A stretch of 35,177 bases of DNA, taken from NCBI GenBank assembly GCA_015228875.1, contig JADGCS010000043.1:1-35177 (forward strand). The letters run 5' to 3'. Origin of the DNA: Deltaproteobacteria bacterium (GTDB lineage Bacteria > UBA10199 > JADGCS01). A program made the translations under genes and the position numbers. The notes below the pieces were generated by a model, which saw only the letters and a list, made by a program, of their open reading frames with translations, ran no database searches and was not told the origin of the DNA. Each line of letters begins with the position of its first letter. The first letter of the stretch is position 1. Positions 32,701-35,177 of this stretch are shown here, piece by piece.

Positions 32701-35177
32701 GACATACTCTTTACGATCAAGGCGGTGGTCTGGAAGATCAGGTCAAGGCTGCGAGAAGTGCAGTTTCAGTGATGCCAAAAATATTGTCACCGCGGTTGAT
32801 AGACAGAAAATTAAGTGCATGGGGACGAGCGAACTCAAAAAATTCTACCAAAAAAGAGAATCTTATTTTTGACAATGGTTTGGGAGGATTTAGCCCAAAT
32901 GGTCGAGAGTATGTCATTCGAATGAAGCCAGGAAAGAGCACCCCCATGCCATGGGTCAATGTCATGGCCAATCCAGAATTTGGCACCCTTGTTTCTGAAT
33001 CGGGAAGTTCTTACACATGGTCGGAGAATGCCCACGAACATCGGCTAACCCCCTGGTTTAATGATCCAGTGACCGATCCAACCGGCGAGGCTTTTTACGT
33101 GCGAGATGATTTGACTGGCAAATATTGGTCGCTGACACCTTCTCCAAGGCCAGCCAATACTGACTACGAAGCTCGTCATGGTTTTGGCTACAGTACCTTT
33201 TCGACGAACGCCCACGAAATCAGCTCCGAACTTACCCTGTTTGTGACAGCAGAAGCCCCCGTAAAAATTGTCTCAATCAAACTGACAAACCACAGCTCTC
33301 GGACGCGTCATCTCTCAATCACCTCCTATTTTGAACTTGTCTTGGGAGAAATACGCTCAAAATCAGCGGCCAAGATTGTGACTGAGTTCACAGCCCATCA
33401 TGGGCTGATTTGTGGGCATCATATTTTTTTATCTGAGTTTTGTAGTCGTATGGTGTTTTTGGGTGCAACCGATCCTGTGAGCAGTTTTACGGGGGACAGG
33501 TCCGAATTCATTGGTCGCAATCGTTCTCTTGCAGCCCCCGCTGCGATGGAGCGCGTTGGTTTAAGCGGTCAAGTAGGTGCGTTGTTTGATCCCTGTTTAG
33601 CCATGCAGATTACATGTGAAGTCGAACCTGGTGCGACCAAGGAGCTGGCATTTGTATTTGGCGCCGGAAGTGATTACCAGGATGCGCGCAACCTGGCCAA
33701 GCAGTTCTGTTCGCTTGGTCGGGTTCAGGTCGCTTTGGCAGATGTGCATCGATTGTGGTCAAAACTCTTGGGGCGCATCGAGATTGATACCCCCGATCAA
33801 TCACTCAATCTTTTGGCAAATGGCTGGCTTCTCTATCAAACCATTGCAAGTCGAATTTGGGGCCGCACCGGATTTTATCAGTCAGGCGGCGCCTACGGTT
33901 TTCGTGACCAGCTGCAAGACATGATGGCCGTGGTTTACTCAGCCCCTAAGATTGTTCGTAAGCATATCATCAGATGTGCTGGCAGGCAGTTTTCTGAGGG
34001 CGATGTTCAACACTGGTGGCATCCTCCCCAAGGGAGAGGGGTACGAACAAAAATAAGCGACGACTATCTTTGGCTGCCTTACGTCATCGATCATTATATC
34101 AAGGTGACCGGAGATGCAGCCGTTCTGGATGAACTGGTTCCCTATCTCAATGCAAAGCCTCTCAAGGAGGGGATGGACTCCGATTACAGTCTGCCGACTA
34201 TTTCGGAGGAGCGTGGAACCATTTACGAACATTGTGTGAGGGCTTTGAAATATGGATTAAAATTTGGAACTCACGGATTACCTCTGATAGGTTCGGGCGA
34301 CTGGAACGATGGGATGAACCGTGTGGGAAATGAGGGAAAAGGAGAAAGTATCTGGCTTGGTTTTTTTCTGCTCGATAGCTTAAACAAATTTTCTTTGTTG
34401 GCAGATCGTCGTGGAGAAAGCGATTTTGCAAATCTTTGCCGGCAAGAGGCTCTCAAACTCAAAAGCAAAATTAACGAAAACGGTTGGGATGGAGGTTGGT
34501 ATCTTCGTGCTTATTTTGACGATGGCACTCCGCTAGGCTCCACAAAAATTCAGGAATGTCGCATTGATTCTTTACCGCAGAGTTGGTCAGTCCTGTCGGG
34601 AGAATCAAAAGACGCGCGGTCAAAACAGGCCATGGATGCGGTCTACCAGAATTTGGTAAATACTGATGATCGTCTTATCCAACTTTTTGATCCACCGTTT
34701 GACCACCAGACACCCAACCCCGGCTATGTCAGCGAATATTTGCAAGGAGTCCGGGAAAACGGCGGTCAGTATACGCATGCCGCCTTATGGGTGGTCATGG
34801 CGTTTGCTAGTCTTGGTGACCATGACCGAGCCTTGGAGCTGCTTAATTTTTTAAATCCAATTCATCATAGCGAAAATCCTGACTCTGTGGCTCGGTATCA
34901 AGTTGAACCCTACGTTGTTGCTGCCGATACTTATTCTTCAAAACCGCATTGCGGGCGAGGCGGATGGACTTGGTACACAGGATCTGCAGCGTGGTTTTAC
35001 CGCACCATTCTTGAATCGTTTTTAAGTTTTGATTTGCAAGGTGACAAGTTACGCATCAAACCACATCTGCCAACCAGCTGGCCAGGATATCATTTTAAGT
35101 TTTGGTATTTCGATACGGCTTATAGCGTTGAAGTGAAGAGATGTGATGGAAAAGAAGATCCATCAAAAATAACCGTC
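26784..35177 (+). CDS. ndvB: Cyclic beta-1,2-glucan synthase (NdvB/ChvB family; GT84, central glycoamylase-like, GH94), 3' end beyond window
   Basis: This polytopic inner-membrane enzyme polymerises and cyclises beta-1,2-glucan from UDP-glucose. The frame is open for 2798 codons from ATG 26784 to the window end with no stop; known members have about 2800-2900 residues, so only a few dozen are missing. The N-terminal block matches the family (GDWLLDNFHVIEEQIR). Membrane pairs lie at about 393-452, 808-845 and 931-975. The GT84 transferase part has TLDADS (DxD at 615-617), HDLIESGFARSGLVSDV and HRWIRGDWQ (762-770). The central glycoamylase-like (cyclisation) region contains GKFGFYEAIDF and MAHHQGM (1466-1472). 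The C-terminal GH94 phosphorylase domain, which sets chain length, has the acid motif GDWNDGMN (2505-2512). The glucan serves in osmoadaptation and envelope function. An ATG at 26787 is an equal alternative start. Confidence 0.93.
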   Translation, partial: MMEQTFDPPGVYTLHQLELLGLGLASRHHGHLRMGVNSLLDRLKQNEDVLRYTYKLVTKSLLEGHKTTPAGDWLLDNFHVIEEQIRTSQFHLPKSFSRELPMIDDPAWKCQPRIYVLARELINHTDGRLDKDALTCIVTAYQKTTFLRLGELWAFPIMLRLGLIDNLRHIAESIAASYIDQRNAKFWAERMTNTALDEPHKLIVDIADMAHSEPRLSSAFVSEFARHIQTHCHCPSLPLGWVEQRIGDQGLSVEHHQNLASQDQAHDQMSMSNSISSLRFLNEIDWRDFVEKMSGVDALLKQDPSRTYSEMDFETRDTYRHVIEYASRFSKHDELQVATAALTLAQTNSDTASGQSKAMHIGEYLLGPYRRIFERQLHVKPPFFDRIRQFIGLFPLTYYLGLLSLVTCLLAWLPFHGMWIVFGLTPFVLVITLFMILPASQAALAVVNWVTTLIIKPKQWSRMDFVRGVPSTASTIVVVPSIILNKQTIEKLVADLEVRYLGNRDDNIFFALLTDFQDADTETTISDDDLVFAAQNGIRALNAKYAKSETRQPFYFFHRPRLWNPQEGVWMGFERKRGKIAEFNAFLRGGARDRFTSLVGDLKQLGQIRYVITLDADSTLPRETARQLIATKAHPLNCPRVDDKTRMVKKGYAILQPRVTIHLQDSEASRFTRLFSDDFGIDPYTKSVSDVYQDLFHEGTFVGKGIYDVDAFQKALEFRFPQNRILSHDLIESGFARSGLVSDVQLVEEYPTNYSSEVKRKHRWIRGDWQIAAWMLPMAPKENGKMGVNPLSGLARWKIFDNLRRCLSPIAAVLFLFCIWNAGTTLSVTLTLWLILFVALPQLLNAVNFGSWSSPSISYRQAARETMRNLSRGTVLSLFKIILLPYDAFVSADAAWRSLYRLLISKRKLLQWQTADNARSRANDTRWDYLKLMWFAPVCAALGAVFALDHLGGHVIVALPLSAAWFVAPFVAWWISQPMKHKAAELLPAQTEFLRILARRTWLFFETFVTAADNWLPPDNFQDYPSEVIAHRTSPTNIGLGLLSTLGAFDFGYLSLTTFIKKTEDIFHTLETMERFKGHFYNWYDTQTLKPLVPQYISTVDSGNLAGALLVLRQGLLQIADGDLWSNRILEGLDDVLLLIHESVQTNENISTQMRSRISEAQKKVHDLIEDRNKVQSINETKGDLEVLQNIVKEIQKNTSPIDDQDVKEWVEILAKQIEDHQSCLTSLTAENDQPVRATLRALADRATEMMKQDYSFLYNKDNKLLAIGYHVFDSRCDQSYYDLLASEARLVSFLAIANGSLPQEHWFALGRQLVTHRGASILLSWSGSMFEYLMPLLILPSYEGTLLNQACRECIRRQIQYGNDQNVPWGISESGYNITDAQYTYQYRAFGVPGLGFKRGLEQDLVIAPYASAMALMLEPKEACNNLEAMDQAGFAGKFGFYEAIDFTPSRVPVGHDHVIIRSFMAHHQGMTFLSLVRFLLNEPMQRRIESEPTFKATELLLHERVPKASARFTDVFAGSDIVTTPLAEEKTFRVLKDPSRPTPDVHLLGNGNYHVMITSAGSGYSTWKDLMVTRWREDRVRDSYGYFIYIKDTKNSESWSVGFQPLLKKSEEYEVIFTEGRAEIRRSDKGLASHLEIAVSPDDDAELRRLSLSNHGDEIRVVEITTYAEVVLAPAAADLSHPAFSNLFVETEIVDHQKGLLCRRRTREPGKISPWLYHTMVVHGGSAVSAGIETDRARFIGRNRDLTSPAALTDPLTNSAGAVLDPVISIRKRVTILPGSTVVIDCILGISEERDAAIALIYRFEEKQIADRVLELAWTQGHVLLQQLNCTVSDAIWYGKMAGTLVYGGPMFKAQAVIAQADLKPQSTLWSYGISGDHPIIILRLSNQDNLKILHQVVAGHDYWRRRGLAVDLVIWNEDPSGYRQELHDKMLQIISATSSAPMLDKPGGIFIRRPDQMPEEDRLIFQALARHTLYDQGGGLEDQVKAARSAVSVMPKILSPRLIDRKLSAWGRANSKNSTKKENLIFDNGLGGFSPNGREYVIRMKPGKSTPMPWVNVMANPEFGTLVSESGSSYTWSENAHEHRLTPWFNDPVTDPTGEAFYVRDDLTGKYWSLTPSPRPANTDYEARHGFGYSTFSTNAHEISSELTLFVTAEAPVKIVSIKLTNHSSRTRHLSITSYFELVLGEIRSKSAAKIVTEFTAHHGLICGHHIFLSEFCSRMVFLGATDPVSSFTGDRSEFIGRNRSLAAPAAMERVGLSGQVGALFDPCLAMQITCEVEPGATKELAFVFGAGSDYQDARNLAKQFCSLGRVQVALADVHRLWSKLLGRIEIDTPDQSLNLLANGWLLYQTIASRIWGRTGFYQSGGAYGFRDQLQDMMAVVYSAPKIVRKHIIRCAGRQFSEGDVQHWWHPPQGRGVRTKISDDYLWLPYVIDHYIKVTGDAAVLDELVPYLNAKPLKEGMDSDYSLPTISEERGTIYEHCVRALKYGLKFGTHGLPLIGSGDWNDGMNRVGNEGKGESIWLGFFLLDSLNKFSLLADRRGESDFANLCRQEALKLKSKINENGWDGGWYLRAYFDDGTPLGSTKIQECRIDSLPQSWSVLSGESKDARSKQAMDAVYQNLVNTDDRLIQLFDPPFDHQTPNPGYVSEYLQGVRENGGQYTHAALWVVMAFASLGDHDRALELLNFLNPIHHSENPDSVARYQVEPYVVAADTYSSKPHCGRGGWTWYTGSAAWFYRTILESFLSFDLQGDKLRIKPHLPTSWPGYHFKFWYFDTAYSVEVKRCDGKEDPSKITV

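Overview
This window looks like a chromosomal contig from a Gram-negative bacterium. The gene content fits Deltaproteobacteria in the broad sense (Desulfobacterota, Myxococcota or Bdellovibrionota-like lineages): a CoA-transferase/GNAT fusion, a kinase-AAA-TPR-Fis regulator, secreted and lipoprotein-like genes, and an NdvB-type cyclic beta-1,2-glucan synthase. This placement is inference from gene content; only the partial 23S and the 5S rRNA genes could settle it by search.

Layout. 1-751: 3' end of an rRNA operon (23S tail, spacer, 5S, strong terminator). 777-1271 (+): thiol peroxidase tpx. 1480-8767 (-): acetyl-CoA hydrolase/transferase fused to a GNAT domain, a DUF4407 membrane protein, and a 1290-aa regulator whose kinase domain looks dead. 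8768-9358: non-coding, with degenerate repeats built on GGTGCCAGGTAC. 9359-11443 (+): a divergent elongation factor G paralogue.

11460-22302 is an accessory island. It holds an overlapping three-gene nucleotidyltransferase cassette (toxin-antitoxin-like), a 425-aa orphan, a two-gene secreted/membrane set on the minus strand, a lipoprotein-like gene and a four-helix membrane protein on the plus strand, and a 1196-aa protein ending in a degenerate zinc-metalloprotease-like domain (HAIMH instead of HExxH). Five copies of two short mobile-element families (A, about 99 bp, three copies; B, about 124 bp, two copies) are scattered through it. Both families carry the same terminal inverted repeat, TAAGACGGAGTAA, with no shared interior. 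They lie 0-60 bp behind stop codons or against gene remnants (ORF6N fragment, ankyrin-like fragments), and their ends are tandemly amplified. A third, unrelated 152-bp element with a 6-bp target duplication (TATTTA) lies at 21633-21784.

22302-24452 (+): remnant of a CitMHS_2/NhaD-like antiporter, an intact transaldolase, and an acetate kinase cut off after about 117 residues. 24529-25989 (-): a YihY-family membrane protein and a glycine-rich stress-type protein that appears to begin with AUA. 26468-35177 (+): a 98-aa orphan followed by a cyclic beta-1,2-glucan synthase, open through 2798 codons to the window edge.

The most unusual content is the pair of TIR-sharing miniature elements placed like mobile terminators, the two large proteins built on apparently inactivated enzyme domains (pseudokinase, pseudo-metalloprotease), and the non-canonical start at 25987-25989.
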